DNA of 64,000 nucleotides from Pantoea sp. WMus005 (GCF_013415305.1 NZ_JACBXU010000005.1:62001-126000), one strand, 5' to 3'. Shown: positions 43,739-53,124, numbered from the stretch's first letter. Numbers and translations: made by a program. Notes: a model not told the origin generated them from the letters alone.

Positions 43739-45244
43739 ATGACAATCATAGGTAACTTTATTGGCGGTAAAACCACTTTCAGCGCCAGCAACGAAACCAT
43801 CCCTGTTTACGATCCGGCAACCGGCAAAGTGGTCCGTGAACTGACGCAAAGTACCGCTGATGAAGTGGCTCAGGCAATTGGTGTCGCGCATGACGCGTTT
43901 TCAGCCTGGTCTAAAACCTCACCGCTGCGTCGCGCCCGCGTTCTGTTTAACTTTAAAGCGCTGATGGAGCAGCATCGTGATGAGCTGGCAGCGCTGATTG
44001 TCTCTGAGCATGGCAAAGTCTGGTCCGATGCACTGGGGGAACTGACGCGTGGCATTGAAGTCATTGAGTTTGCCTGCGGAATTCCTCATCTGCTCAAAGG
44101 CGAATATTCCCCGAACGTCGGCGGCGGCGTTGACAGCTTCTCGCTGATGCAGCCGGTCGGCGTTGTTGCGGGCATTACGCCGTTCAACTTCCCGGCGATG
44201 GTGCCATTGTGGATGTTCCCGATCGCACTGGCCTGCGGTAACACCTTTGTGCTGAAGCCACCGGCGCTGGATCCGTCTGCGGCCGTGCGTATGGCTGAAC
44301 TGCTGACTGAAGCGGGCCTGCCGGATGGCGTATTTAACGTGGTGCACAGCTCTAATGAAGATGCTGAGCAGCTCTATAAAGATCCGCGTATTGCCGCGGT
44401 GAGCTTCGTCGGCTCTTCAGGCGTCGCTGAGCATATCTATAAAACCGCCAGCGCCCACGGCAAGCGTGTGCAGGCATTTGGCGCGGCGAAAAACCACGCC
44501 ATCGTCATGCCGGATGCCGATCTGGATGCCACCGTTAACGCCATCATGGGCGGTGCGTTTGGTTCTGCCGGTGAACGCTGTATGGCACTGCCGGTTGTTG
44601 TCGCCGTGGGCGATGACACTGCCGACAAACTGATTGCCCGCCTGACACCGCTGGTGAAAGCGCTGCGTATCGGCCCGGGAATGAGCCAGGGTGCCGATGA
44701 AAATGAGATGGGTCCGGTTGTCTCTGCCGCGCATCAGAAGAAGGTGCTGGGTTACATCGACAAAGGCGAGCAGGAAGGCGCGAAGCTGGTGGTCGATGGC
44801 CGTAACGTGCAGGTTGCGGGTCATGCAGAAGGTTACTACGTTGGCGGCACGCTGTTTGATAATGTCACTTCGGAGATGGTGATCTGGCGTGAAGAGATTT
44901 TTGGGCCGGTGCTGAGCATCATGCGCGCACCGGACTACGACAGTGCACTGCAACTGGTTAACAGCCATGAGTTTGGCAACGGCAGTGCGATTTTCACCAG
45001 CAACGGTCACACCGCGCGTGAGTTTGTGCAGAACGTTGAAGCGGGCATGGTGGGTGTCAACGTGCCGGTTCCGGTGCCGATGGCATTCCACAGCTTCGGT
45101 GGCTGGAAACGTTCTGTGTTTGGTGCGCTGAATGTCCACGGGCCGGATGGCGTGCGCTTCTATACGCGCATGAAAACCGCCACCGTGCGCTGGCCGTCCG
45201 GTCAGCAGACCGTGTCTGAATTCAGTATGCCAACCTTAGGCTAA
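43739..45244 (+). CDS. iolA: Methylmalonate-semialdehyde dehydrogenase (CoA-acylating)
   Basis: Last oxidative step of inositol breakdown: malonate semialdehyde plus CoA to acetyl-CoA and CO2. 501 residues from the ATG at 43739, 7 bases after AAGAGG (the frame runs open further upstream to 43547 without a site). ALDH features: 'VGVVAGITPFNFPAMVPLWMFP', 'FVGSSGVAEHIYKTASAHGKRVQAFGAAKNHAIVMPDADLD', catalytic Cys in 'GSAGERCMALPV', and 'GNGSAIFT'. Followed by iolB after 119 bases that contain a hairpin. Confidence 0.95.
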   Translation: MTIIGNFIGGKTTFSASNETIPVYDPATGKVVRELTQSTADEVAQAIGVAHDAFSAWSKTSPLRRARVLFNFKALMEQHRDELAALIVSEHGKVWSDALGELTRGIEVIEFACGIPHLLKGEYSPNVGGGVDSFSLMQPVGVVAGITPFNFPAMVPLWMFPIALACGNTFVLKPPALDPSAAVRMAELLTEAGLPDGVFNVVHSSNEDAEQLYKDPRIAAVSFVGSSGVAEHIYKTASAHGKRVQAFGAAKNHAIVMPDADLDATVNAIMGGAFGSAGERCMALPVVVAVGDDTADKLIARLTPLVKALRIGPGMSQGADENEMGPVVSAAHQKKVLGYIDKGEQEGAKLVVDGRNVQVAGHAEGYYVGGTLFDNVTSEMVIWREEIFGPVLSIMRAPDYDSALQLVNSHEFGNGSAIFTSNGHTAREFVQNVEAGMVGVNVPVPVPMAFHSFGGWKRSVFGALNVHGPDGVRFYTRMKTATVRWPSGQQTVSEFSMPTLG

Positions 45245-45269
45245 TTTATTTCAACGTCGATCACGGTGT

Positions 45270-45300
45270 GCGACCGGCAGGATACTCTGCCGGTCGCTTT
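45270..45300 (+). terminator. Intercistronic hairpin iolA|iolB
   Basis: Perfect 11-bp stem (45270-45280 with 45287-45297), 6-base loop, then TTTGTT. It resembles a terminator or processing stem between two genes of one operon and could lower iolB relative to iolA. Confidence 0.65.
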
Positions 45301-45363
45301 GTTCGCTGGCATTGCGCCCGCGTAACACTCGCCGTGTTAATCGTGACAGAGAGGAGGATCAGG

Positions 45364-46182
45364 ATGTCTTTACTGTCGAAAGCACAGGCCCCTGACGCGC
45401 AGGGCCGTATTCAGCATGTCACGCCTGAGCGCGCTGGCTGGCGTTATGTAGGGTTTGATGCTTATCTGCTGAAGAAAGGGGAAACCCTGCGTCTCAACAG
45501 CGGTGATAAAGAGCTGTGTCTGGTGCTGGTGGCCGGGCTGGCCTCGGTGAAAACCCGCCATGCTGAGTTTTCTGGTATTGGTAAGCGCATGTCGCCATTT
45601 GAGCGCGTGCCGCCTTATTCCGTTTATGTGCCGCATGACGATGAAGTTGAAGTTTACGCTGACAGCGATCTTGAACTGGCGGTCTGTAACGCGCCCGGTC
45701 AGGGAAATCTGCCTGCACGACTGATCGCGCCAGCTGATGTTGGTGTTGAGCATCGCGGAAAAGGGCGCAACCAGCGCCTGGTGCATAACATCCTGCCCGA
45801 CACTGAACTGGCTGACAGTCTGCTGGTGGTTGAGGTTTATACCAACGAGGGTGATACCAGCTCTTATCCCAGCCATAAGCATGACCAGGAGGAGAGTGAA
45901 AACGAAACCTACCTGGAAGAGACCTACTATCACCGTTTCGATCCGGAGCCTGGTTTTGCCATGCAGCGCGTCTACACCGACGACCGCTCACTGGATGTCT
46001 GTATGGCACCCTATAATCGCGACGTGGTAATGGTACCGCGCGGCTATCACCCCGTGGCGACGCTGGCAGGTTATAACAACTACTATCTGAACGTGATGGC
46101 AGGGCCAGTACGGTTGTGGAAATTCAGCTGGGAGAAAGATCACGCCTGGGTGAACAGCGACAGCTATCCGCGCAAAGCGTAA
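45364..46182 (+). CDS. iolB: 5-deoxy-glucuronate isomerase
   Basis: Isomerises 5-deoxy-glucuronate to 2-deoxy-5-keto-gluconate. 272 residues from the ATG at 45364, behind GAGGAGGATCAGG. Bicupin motifs: 'LNSGDKELCLVLVAGLASV' in the first half and 'SYPSHKHDQEESENETYLEETYYHRFDPEPGFAMQRVYTD' in the second, with the His-x-His and Glu metal ligands, then 'VMVPRGYHPV'. A bidirectional terminator follows. An in-frame extension to 45268 crosses the iolA|iolB hairpin and is not credible. Confidence 0.95.
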   Translation: MSLLSKAQAPDAQGRIQHVTPERAGWRYVGFDAYLLKKGETLRLNSGDKELCLVLVAGLASVKTRHAEFSGIGKRMSPFERVPPYSVYVPHDDEVEVYADSDLELAVCNAPGQGNLPARLIAPADVGVEHRGKGRNQRLVHNILPDTELADSLLVVEVYTNEGDTSSYPSHKHDQEESENETYLEETYYHRFDPEPGFAMQRVYTDDRSLDVCMAPYNRDVVMVPRGYHPVATLAGYNNYYLNVMAGPVRLWKFSWEKDHAWVNSDSYPRKA

Positions 46183-46216
46183 GTCACTGCGTTTTTATCA
46201 GTGCGTGGATAGCATC

Positions 46217-46247
46217 AAAAAGGGCAGCCGATTAGGCTGCCCTTTTT
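46217..46247. terminator. Bidirectional terminator iolB/iolR-type gene
   Basis: Perfect 13-bp stem AAAAAGGGCAGCC/GGCTGCCCTTTTT with a 5-base loop; T-runs on both strands. Confidence 0.93.
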
Positions 46248-46264
46248 ACTGTGCGGAACGCAGG

Positions 46265-47113
46265 TTACTGAGCCGAACTATCGGCATTGTTCAGAGCCAG
46301 TGACACCGCCAGCGTCTGCGCCAGGCAGAGTGAGGCAACCTGCGAACGGAAGCCATCGACCTGCGCTTCGCGTACCACAAAGCAGACATCGCTGAAAGCG
46401 GCCAGCGGGCTGACCTGGCTGTCGGTAATAGCAATCTGATGCGCGCCACGTTTGGCACCCATTTCCACCACTTCGACCGCTTCACGTGCATAAGGCGAGT
46501 AGCTGATCGCAATCACCACATCTTTCGGGTTTACCAGGCTGAGCTGCTCGGTAAACATCCCGCCCAGGCCATCAATCAGAAACGCGCGACGCTCCAGGTG
46601 ACGCAGCGCGTATACCAGATAGGAGGCGACGCTGAAAGAGCGACGCAGGCCGATCACATAGATGTTCTCCGCCTCATTCAGCAGTTTTACCGCCTTGTTC
46701 AGTTGCTCAGGATTAACCTGCATCGCCAGCTGCTGCAGTGCCTGGCTGTTGACCATAGTAAAAACGTTAAGGATCTCTGCCGGACTTTCAGGCGCACTGG
46801 CGCTGTCATCCGTGGAGGTCTGACGAAACAGACGCGCGCGCTCGGTATAGTTGACCGTCTCCTCCATCAGGTGCTGACGAAAAACCTGTTTCATTTCGTT
46901 GAAACCGCTGAAGCCAAACGCATTCGCAAAACGGATCAGTGTCGACGGCGGCACATCGGCCTGCTGGGCAATGGAGGCGACGGTGTCGAAAGCAATACTG
47001 TTACTGTTATCAAGGATGTAGCGCGCAACCTGTTTAAGACGCTTGCTCAGCGTTTCGTAGCGGCGACGAATATCGTCCTGCAAGAGAGAAAGTTGGGTGG
47101 GATTATTGTTCAT
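46265..47113 (-). CDS. iolR: RpiR-family regulator, likely IolR
   Basis: 282 residues from the ATG at 47113 (a GTG precedes it). N-terminal RpiR helix-turn-helix 'ILDNSNSIAFDTVASIAQQADVPPSTLIRFANAFGFSGFNEMKQVF' (about 30-85) and a C-terminal SIS phosphosugar-binding domain ('NIYVIGLRRSFSVASYLVYALRHLERRAFLIDG', 'VVIAISYSPYAREAVEVVEMGAK'). In Salmonella and relatives the iol repressor IolR is of this family and responds to an inositol catabolite. Its place between iolB and iolC supports that role. A dyad ATTTCAT-N6-ATGAAAT lies 98 bases upstream. Confidence 0.85.
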   Translation of the reverse strand: MNNNPTQLSLLQDDIRRRYETLSKRLKQVARYILDNSNSIAFDTVASIAQQADVPPSTLIRFANAFGFSGFNEMKQVFRQHLMEETVNYTERARLFRQTSTDDSASAPESPAEILNVFTMVNSQALQQLAMQVNPEQLNKAVKLLNEAENIYVIGLRRSFSVASYLVYALRHLERRAFLIDGLGGMFTEQLSLVNPKDVVIAISYSPYAREAVEVVEMGAKRGAHQIAITDSQVSPLAAFSDVCFVVREAQVDGFRSQVASLCLAQTLAVSLALNNADSSAQ

Positions 47114-47179
47114 CACTTCTGCCCGTATAATTAGAATAATGGCTGCATAATGAGCGCTATATTATCAGATGGATGGAAA

Positions 47180-47230
47180 ATTTCATTTCTTTGCGTCAAC
47201 GATGCAGTTTATTTCATGGCTTTATGAAAT
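47180..47230. promoter_or_regulatory. Putative IolR sites upstream of iolR
   Basis: ATTTCAT at 47180-47186, then the perfect dyad ATTTCAT-GGCTTT-ATGAAAT at 47211-47230. Position upstream of the regulator gene fits autoregulation. Confidence 0.55.
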
Positions 47231-47399
47231 GGTTCACAGATTAGCTTTAGCGCCCGATGCGTGACTTTTCGCGAACAATGTCAGGATGAAAGCCGGGATG
47301 AAATGCCAGCAGGCTGGGAGGGTAACCAGTAAAAAACGCCATCCCGGTTGGGATAGCGTGATGAAAAAGTCTGTCTCTGCGTGCTATGAGTTCGCGCCG

Positions 47400-47508
47400 G
47401 CGCAGGTAACATGGTCAGATTGGAAAGTCGCTTAAGCCATCCATGGCCGCTCATCCCGCGCCGTCCCTGGCGCGGGACGCTTTGCTCCTCTGACCATGTT
47501 ACCTGCGC
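47400..47508. repeat. 109-base nested palindromic element (MITE/BIME-like)
   Basis: Outer arms of 20 bases are perfectly complementary (47400-47419 and 47489-47508). Inside sits a second perfect 9-bp GC stem (47454-47462 with 47469-47477, 6-base loop) and a CCATGG-centred stretch near 47440-47450. It encodes no protein. Such cruciform elements in intergenic DNA are typical of repeated extragenic palindromes or miniature transposable elements. No other copy is visible in this window. Confidence 0.65.
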
Positions 47509-47604
47509 GTTGAGCTTATTTGTTGCTGCAACATTTACCCTGCCTTGAGTAAGTCAGCAGTCTGAGGCCATCGCGGTTGAGACAGGTCATAGCAGAGCAG
47601 CAAA

Positions 47605-49518
47605 TCAGGCGCGGGCAGCGCGCCAGTACTCAATCAGCCGCAGATAGTTGCCTTTTACGGTTTCTATCAGTGCCTGGTCGTCCAGTTCACCCTGTAACCA
47701 CTGGCGCGAAGGCTGGCCAAAGATGGTGCGACCCACCGCAAAGCCTTTCACCCACGGCGCCCTGGCCGCAGCCGCAAAGCCCGCTTTAAGCTTCTCTTCG
47801 GGTGCATCCAGACCGAGTAACAGAATGCCGCGACAGTGGGGATCCTGCTGCTCAATCAGCGTGCTGATTGCCTGCCAGCTCTCTGCCGACAGCGGTGGCA
47901 GTTTCCACCAGTCAGGCTGAATGCCCAGACTGTAGAAATGCGTGAGCATATCAAGGTAATAGGCTTCATTCTTATCCGGATTGCTTTCCGGCAGAATGAC
48001 CTCCAGCAACAGTTCATGACCGCTTTTGTTACAGCCATTCCAGACGTCGAGCACCACATCATCCTGCTCTTTACGCAGTTCAGCGCTGTCATGGGGATGA
48101 TAAAACACCAGACATTTCACTACGTGCTCGGCTGGCCAGTCGATCAGCTGCGAGCCAATGTTGCCATGCTCCAGGCGCAGCGGACGTGAGCTCGGCAGCT
48201 CAATCGGGCGGCCAATCCACCAGTTCTTACCGGTGATGGCATTCAGCGCTTTCTGTCCATAGGTGGTATCCGCCAGAATGCCGCTTTTGTTCTCTAAGCC
48301 CGCCTCTCCGGCAGCCTGCTGAGCGGCTTCCAGCAGCAGCAGTTTCAACTGTGGAATGCGGCTCTCGTCGACACCGGCTTCCTGCGCCATGTCCGCCAGC
48401 TGTTTGCGATGATCAAAAGCGAAAACGTTCAGCTCGGGCCACGCCTGCTTGCGGGTGGTCACGCGGTGAAGATGGTTAAGGCGGCTATCAAGATCGGGAC
48501 GTTTCACCGCTTTGTCGCGGCTCAGGAAGTCATCCAGTTCCGCTTTTGTTGGCATGGCAGGGGCACAGCCGTGGCGTGAAACCACCAGCGCTCCGCAGGC
48601 GTTGGCGTAACGGCATGCCTGCTCCCAGCCTTCATCATTCAGCCAGCCGCGCAGCAGGCCAGACATAAAGGCATCGCCTGCGCCCAGCACATTGAGAACC
48701 TCGACGCGCACGCCAGTGTGCAACTGAGTCTCTTCCCAGCTATCCGGAATATCCCCTTCAAACACCACGCAACCCAGCGGACCGCGTTTGCAGACCAGCG
48801 TTGCCTGACTTGCCTTACGCACGTTCTTCAGCGCAGTCAGGGTGTCGGTGCTGCCACCGGCAATATGAAACTCCTCTTCGGTGCCAACGATCAAATCGAA
48901 GTAGTGCACCACTTCCTGTAACTGCTGCGTAACCTGGGAGGACTCAATGAAACGCGTTTCACCGTCACCCAGAGAGGTCAGTCCCCACAGGACGGGGCGG
49001 TAATCAATATCCAGCGCCGTGCGCAGACCGTTGCGGCGGGCGATATCCAGCGCTTTCAGCACGGCTTCACGCGTTTGTGGATGCGATAAGTGCGTGCCGG
49101 TTACCGCTACCGCACGGGCAGAGGTAATAAAGGTTTCGTCGATATCTTCCGGCACCAGCCCCATATCAGCACAGTTATCACGGTAGAAAATCAGCGGAAA
49201 AGTCTCTTCATCTTTAATCCCAAGGATTACCATGCCGGTCAGACGTTTTGCATCGGTGATCAGGGCATCGGTGTTACAGCCAACACGCTGCAACGCTTCA
49301 CGCAGAAAGCGACCATTATGCTCATCTCCCACCCGCGCCAGCATCGCCGATTTGAGCCCCTGAATCGCGGTGCCATAGGCGACGTTGCCCGACGATCCGC
49401 CCAGATATTTCGCAAAGGAGGTAACATCTTCCAGTCGCGCTCCGATTTGCTGGCCATAAAAATCAACGGCGATGCGCCCGATACAAATCACATCAAGCGG
49501 CTTCTGTTGTGTACTCAT
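47605..49518 (-). CDS. iolC: 5-dehydro-2-deoxygluconokinase fused to DUF2090 aldolase-like domain
   Basis: 637 residues. Residues 1-325 are a PfkB-family kinase: 'CIGRIAVDFYGQQIGARLEDVTSFAKYLGGSSGNVAYGTAIQGL' and the signature 'VLNVLGAGDAFMSGLLRGWL' with catalytic Asp. Residues about 340-637 are a DUF2090 domain ('LNVFAFDHRKQLADMAQEAGV', 'FYHPHDSAELRKEQDDVVLDVWNGCNKSGHELLLEVILPES', 'VKGFAVGRTIFG') resembling class I/tagatose-type aldolases. It would phosphorylate 2-deoxy-5-keto-gluconate and the second domain probably supplies the IolJ aldolase step, since no iolJ is present. Divergent from iolD across 545 bases. Confidence 0.9.
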   Translation of the reverse strand: MSTQQKPLDVICIGRIAVDFYGQQIGARLEDVTSFAKYLGGSSGNVAYGTAIQGLKSAMLARVGDEHNGRFLREALQRVGCNTDALITDAKRLTGMVILGIKDEETFPLIFYRDNCADMGLVPEDIDETFITSARAVAVTGTHLSHPQTREAVLKALDIARRNGLRTALDIDYRPVLWGLTSLGDGETRFIESSQVTQQLQEVVHYFDLIVGTEEEFHIAGGSTDTLTALKNVRKASQATLVCKRGPLGCVVFEGDIPDSWEETQLHTGVRVEVLNVLGAGDAFMSGLLRGWLNDEGWEQACRYANACGALVVSRHGCAPAMPTKAELDDFLSRDKAVKRPDLDSRLNHLHRVTTRKQAWPELNVFAFDHRKQLADMAQEAGVDESRIPQLKLLLLEAAQQAAGEAGLENKSGILADTTYGQKALNAITGKNWWIGRPIELPSSRPLRLEHGNIGSQLIDWPAEHVVKCLVFYHPHDSAELRKEQDDVVLDVWNGCNKSGHELLLEVILPESNPDKNEAYYLDMLTHFYSLGIQPDWWKLPPLSAESWQAISTLIEQQDPHCRGILLLGLDAPEEKLKAGFAAAARAPWVKGFAVGRTIFGQPSRQWLQGELDDQALIETVKGNYLRLIEYWRAARA

Positions 49519-50063
49519 ACCTGTGGTTTCCTTCTGTGATTAGCAGAGCGGGCGGGCGAAAAGACCGACACCATGTGCGCTCTGCTTCCGGGTCTGTGGG
49601 TGTCTGACGAACGATAGGGGAATTATGAGGAATAAAAATTCCATATTCAATACGAAATGAAATATCCATCGCAATTTTGTGAACCAGTTAAAACTCCTGA
49701 TTCCCTTCCGCCTGCGCCGTCTCTGTCGTCACGATGTGCGGTATGTCAGGGTTGTGAAGGGGATCGCAGGAATCCGCACGCCAGTCAGGCAAGCTGCCGC
49801 ATTGAAATGAATTTTTTCATCATGCACCACACTCTGTTAAACGTTCCAGATTTCTCTTCTGCAATCCCCCGCCAGACCTGAAGCAGGCATTAAATTTGAT
49901 CTCACTCGCAAAATGAAATGTTTCTTCTGTAATCGTGTTTTATGAAAAATATATTTGTTTATAATCGCCTCACGTTTCAGTTATTCCGGTCGCCTTTTCC
50001 GCCGATGACAACGCCTGGCGTGCTGTCGCGGAAGTCGGGGTCCACCAGCATGTAAGGAAGAAT
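49519..50063. promoter_or_regulatory. iolC/iolD divergent control region
   Basis: 545 bases with no convincing gene; a 74-codon frame at 49657-49881 lacks coding character. ATGAAAT motifs at 49657-49663 and 49913-49919 match the other iol control regions, and a TATAAT hexamer at 49960-49965, about 100 bases before iolD, could be its -10; the -35 is weak. Confidence 0.55.
49913..49919. promoter_or_regulatory. Putative IolR half-site upstream of iolD
   Basis: ATGAAAT in the sequence CAAAATGAAATGTTTC, 41 bases before the candidate -10 TATAAT of iolD. Confidence 0.4.
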
Positions 50064-52004
50064 ATGGGCACTATCAGACTGACCACGGCACAGGCGCTGG
50101 TTAAATTTTTAGATAATCAATTTATTGATGTCGATGGCGTTGAAACGAAGTTCGTCAAAGGCATCTTCGCGATCTTCGGACATGGCAACGTGCTGGGTCT
50201 GGGCCAGGCGCTGGAACAGGATAGCGGCGATCTGATGGTTTATCAGGGCCGTAATGAACAGGGTATGGCCCATGCCGCCACCGGCTTTGCCCGCCAGTCA
50301 CTGCGTCGCCAGATTATTGCCTGCAGTTCATCCGTGGGGCCTGGTGCGGCGAATATGATCACTGCCGCCGCGACGGCTACTGCTAACCGCATTCCTCTGC
50401 TGCTGCTGCCCGGCGACGTCTTCGCTACCCGCCAGCCCGATCCGGTGCTGCAACAGATTGAGCAGAGCTACGACCTCAGCATCAGCACCAACGACGCCTT
50501 CCGCGCCGTCAGCAAATACTGGGATCGCGTCAGCCGCCCGGAGCAGCTGATGTCCGCCTGTATTAATGCCATGCGCGTACTGACCGATCCGGCAGAAACC
50601 GGCGCGGTCACGCTCTCTCTTCCACAGGATGTGCAGGGTGAAGCCTGGGATTACCCGGACTATTTCTTCCAGAAACGCGTGCACCGTCTGGATCGCCGTC
50701 TGCCGGTGGCGGCGCAGCTGGCGGATGCCCTGACGCTGATAAACCGTAAGCGCAAGCCGATGATTATCTGTGGCGGTGGTGTGAAATACTCCGAAGCAGG
50801 CGAGGCGCTGCGCCAATTTGCTGAACGTTATCAGATTCCTTTTGCCGAGACGCAGGCGGGCAAAGGGACGCTGGTCTCTGACCATCCGCTGAATGTCGGC
50901 GGCGTGGGTGAAACCGGCTGTCTGGCCGCCAACCTGCTGGCAAAAGAAGCTGATTTAGTCATCGGCATCGGCACCCGCTACACCGATTTCACCACCGCAT
51001 CGAAATGGATTTTCCAGCATCCCGATGTCAGCTTCCTGAACATCAACGTCAGCAACTTCGACAGCTACAAGCTGGATGGCGTGCAGCTGCTGGCCGATGC
51101 CCGCGAAGGGCTGACCGCGCTCACCGCCGCGCTGGCCTCACAGCACTACAGCAACGACTGGGGCAATCAGATTGAGCAGGCGCAGAGCCAGCTGCTGAAA
51201 GAGACACAGCGTGTCTACCAGGTGGAATATCACGATGGCGACTTTGTGCCAGAGATTGCTGACCATCTCGACCGCGAAGCGGTGTTCGCTGAATTTAACC
51301 GCCTGACGCAGTCGCTGCTGACGCAAAGCAGCGTGCTCGGCACCTTAAACGAGCAACTGCCGAAAGACGCCGTGGTCGTCGCGGCGGCAGGCAGTCTGCC
51401 GGGCGACCTGCAGCGCGTCTGGCGCACCAAAGATTACAACGCCTACCACGTCGAATATGGCTACTCCTGCATGGGTTATGAAGTGAATGCCGCGCTGGGT
51501 GTGAAGCTGGCGCAACCGCAGCGCGAGGTCTATGCGCTGGTCGGTGATGGCTCCTTTATGATGCTGCATTCAGAGCTGGTCACCTCAATTCAGGAAGGGG
51601 CGAAAATCAACGTGGTGCTGCTGGATAACATGACCAACGGCTGCATCAATAACCTGCAGATGGAACACGGCATGGACAGCTTCACCACCGAGTTCCGCTT
51701 CCGTAATCCCGAAGGCGGCAAGCTGGACGGCGGCTTTATTCCGGTCGATTTCGCCGCGATTGCTGCCGGTTATGGCTGCAAAACCTATCGCGTCACCACG
51801 CTGGAGCAGCTCAAAGCGGCGCTGGAAGATGCCCGCACTCAGACGGTTTCCACCCTTATCGACATCAAAGTGCTGCCTAAAACCATGATCCACAAATATT
51901 TCAGCTGGTGGCATGTCGGTGTGGCGCAGGCCTCGAAAACCGAACGTGCGCAGGCGGTGGCGGACACGCTCAACAGCCATCTGGATCAGGCGCGCAAATA
52001 TTAA
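50064..52004 (+). CDS. iolD: 3D-(3,5/4)-trihydroxycyclohexane-1,2-dione hydrolase
   Basis: Thiamine-diphosphate enzyme that opens the ring of THcHDO to 5-deoxy-glucuronate. 646 residues with the three TPP-enzyme domains: N-terminal Pyr domain with catalytic Glu ('[20 protein letters not shown]'), central domain ('[44 protein letters not shown]') and C-terminal PP domain with the GDG...N motif '[43 protein letters not shown]'. First gene of iolD-iolG-iolE. Start at 50064 behind AAGGAAG. Confidence 0.96.
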   Translation: MGTIRLTTAQALVKFLDNQFIDVDGVETKFVKGIFAIFGHGNVLGLGQALEQDSGDLMVYQGRNEQGMAHAATGFARQSLRRQIIACSSSVGPGAANMITAAATATANRIPLLLLPGDVFATRQPDPVLQQIEQSYDLSISTNDAFRAVSKYWDRVSRPEQLMSACINAMRVLTDPAETGAVTLSLPQDVQGEAWDYPDYFFQKRVHRLDRRLPVAAQLADALTLINRKRKPMIICGGGVKYSEAGEALRQFAERYQIPFAETQAGKGTLVSDHPLNVGGVGETGCLAANLLAKEADLVIGIGTRYTDFTTASKWIFQHPDVSFLNINVSNFDSYKLDGVQLLADAREGLTALTAALASQHYSNDWGNQIEQAQSQLLKETQRVYQVEYHDGDFVPEIADHLDREAVFAEFNRLTQSLLTQSSVLGTLNEQLPKDAVVVAAAGSLPGDLQRVWRTKDYNAYHVEYGYSCMGYEVNAALGVKLAQPQREVYALVGDGSFMMLHSELVTSIQEGAKINVVLLDNMTNGCINNLQMEHGMDSFTTEFRFRNPEGGKLDGGFIPVDFAAIAAGYGCKTYRVTTLEQLKAALEDARTQTVSTLIDIKVLPKTMIHKYFSWWHVGVAQASKTERAQAVADTLNSHLDQARKY

Positions 52005-52008
52005 TTTC

Positions 52009-52031
52009 CGGGCCGTGCTGCGGCCCGTTTT
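52009..52031 (+). terminator. Intercistronic hairpin iolD|iolG
   Basis: CGGGCCG-TGCTG-CGGCCCG stem (7 bp, all GC) followed by TTTT, in the 62 bases between the iolD stop and the iolG start; likely a partial terminator or RNA-processing stem. Confidence 0.65.
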
Positions 52032-52066
52032 CCTCTTCTCCGTACGAACCCTACACAGGTGTAATT

Positions 52067-53077
52067 ATGACTTTGAAACTTGGCGTCATCGGTACAGGTG
52101 CAATTGGTCAGGAACATATTCGCCGCTGCAGCCATGTGCTGCAGGGTGCTCAGGTGGTTGCCGTCTCTGACATTAATGTCGACGGCGCGCGTGCCGCACT
52201 GCAACGCCTGAACATTGAGGCGGAGGTGTTCGAAAATGGGCACGATGTGATTCAGTCGCCGAATGTTGATGCGGTGCTGGTCACCTCATGGGATCCAACC
52301 CATGAAGAGTTCACCTTAGCGGCGATTGCCGCCGGTAAACCGGTCTTTTGTGAGAAGCCGCTGGCGATGAGCGCCGAGGGCTGTCGCCGGGTGGTGGATG
52401 CCGAGATTCAGGCAGGTAAACGCCTTGTGCAGGTCGGCTTTATGCGTCCTTACGATGCGGGCTATCGCGCCCTGAAAAAGGTGATTACCGATGGCGACAT
52501 CGGTGAGCCGCTGATGCTGCACTGCGCACATCGTAATCCGACGGTGCCAGAGAACTACACCACGCCGATGGCGATCACCAACACCCTGATCCACGAGCTG
52601 GATGTGCTGCGCTGGCTGACAAACGACGACTATAAAACGGTGCAGGTGATCTTCCCGCGCGTGACGTCGAAGTCGCATGGCCAGCTGAAAGATCCGCAGA
52701 TCGTCCTGTTCGAAACCCACAAAGGGGTGCGCATCGACGTTGAGATCTTCGTTAACTGCGCTTACGGCTATGACATTCAGTGTGAAGTGGTCGGTGAAGA
52801 AGGGATTGCCCGCCTGCCGGAGCCTTCTTCAGTACAGCTGCGCAAAGATGCCCGTCTGTCGAACACCATTCTGGTGGACTGGAAAGATCGCTTTATCGAG
52901 GCGTATGACGTTGAGCTGCAGGCGTTTATCAACGACATCAAAGCGGGCCAGCTTACCGGTCCTTCTGCCTGGGATGGCTTTGCCGCCTCTGTGGCAGCCG
53001 ATGCCTGCATCAAAGCGCAGAACAGTGGTGCGATTGAGCCGGTAGAGATGCCGCCGCGTCCTGCTTTTTATAACTGA
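52067..53077 (+). CDS. iolG: Inositol 2-dehydrogenase
   Basis: NAD-dependent oxidation of myo-inositol to 2-keto-myo-inositol, the first pathway step. 336 residues from the ATG at 52067 ([23 protein letters not shown]); the frame extends upstream into iolD without a site. Rossmann GxGxxG (8-13), the GFO/IDH/MocA motif '[16 protein letters not shown]' with catalytic Lys near 95, and '[15 protein letters not shown]' with catalytic Asp/His near 170-177. Followed by iolE after 47 bases. Confidence 0.95.
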   Translation: MTLKLGVIGTGAIGQEHIRRCSHVLQGAQVVAVSDINVDGARAALQRLNIEAEVFENGHDVIQSPNVDAVLVTSWDPTHEEFTLAAIAAGKPVFCEKPLAMSAEGCRRVVDAEIQAGKRLVQVGFMRPYDAGYRALKKVITDGDIGEPLMLHCAHRNPTVPENYTTPMAITNTLIHELDVLRWLTNDDYKTVQVIFPRVTSKSHGQLKDPQIVLFETHKGVRIDVEIFVNCAYGYDIQCEVVGEEGIARLPEPSSVQLRKDARLSNTILVDWKDRFIEAYDVELQAFINDIKAGQLTGPSAWDGFAASVAADACIKAQNSGAIEPVEMPPRPAFYN

Positions 53078-53090
53078 TTCAGCTGTCTAT

Positions 53091-53103
53091 GCGGCCTGGC
53101 CGC
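53091..53103. repeat. GCGGCC-T-GGCCGC palindrome between iolG and iolE
   Basis: Perfect 13-base GC-rich palindrome 21 bases before the iolE start. The 1-base loop makes it a poor hairpin; it may be a protein site or stabilise an RNA end. Confidence 0.4.
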
Positions 53104-53124
53104 TCTCCGCCTGGGAATAAGAAA

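Larger units (their letters stand above)
47114..47604. other. Region between iolR and iolC with operators and a palindromic element
   Basis: 491 bases without a gene. Next to iolR are ATTTCAT/ATGAAAT motifs (47180-47230). The middle and iolC-proximal half holds a nested palindrome at 47400-47508. The rest shows no coding character. Confidence 0.6.

Noticed and set aside
44417-45139. 240-codon minus-strand frame over iolA
   Set aside because: Antisense to the ALDH core; no domain.
47400-47508. Integron attC site or tRNA-like structure
   Set aside because: No integrase, no cassette array and no tRNA-type arms; a simple nested palindrome explains it.
49657-49881. 74-codon frame between iolC and iolD
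   Set aside because: No ribosome site, odd composition, and it covers putative control sites.
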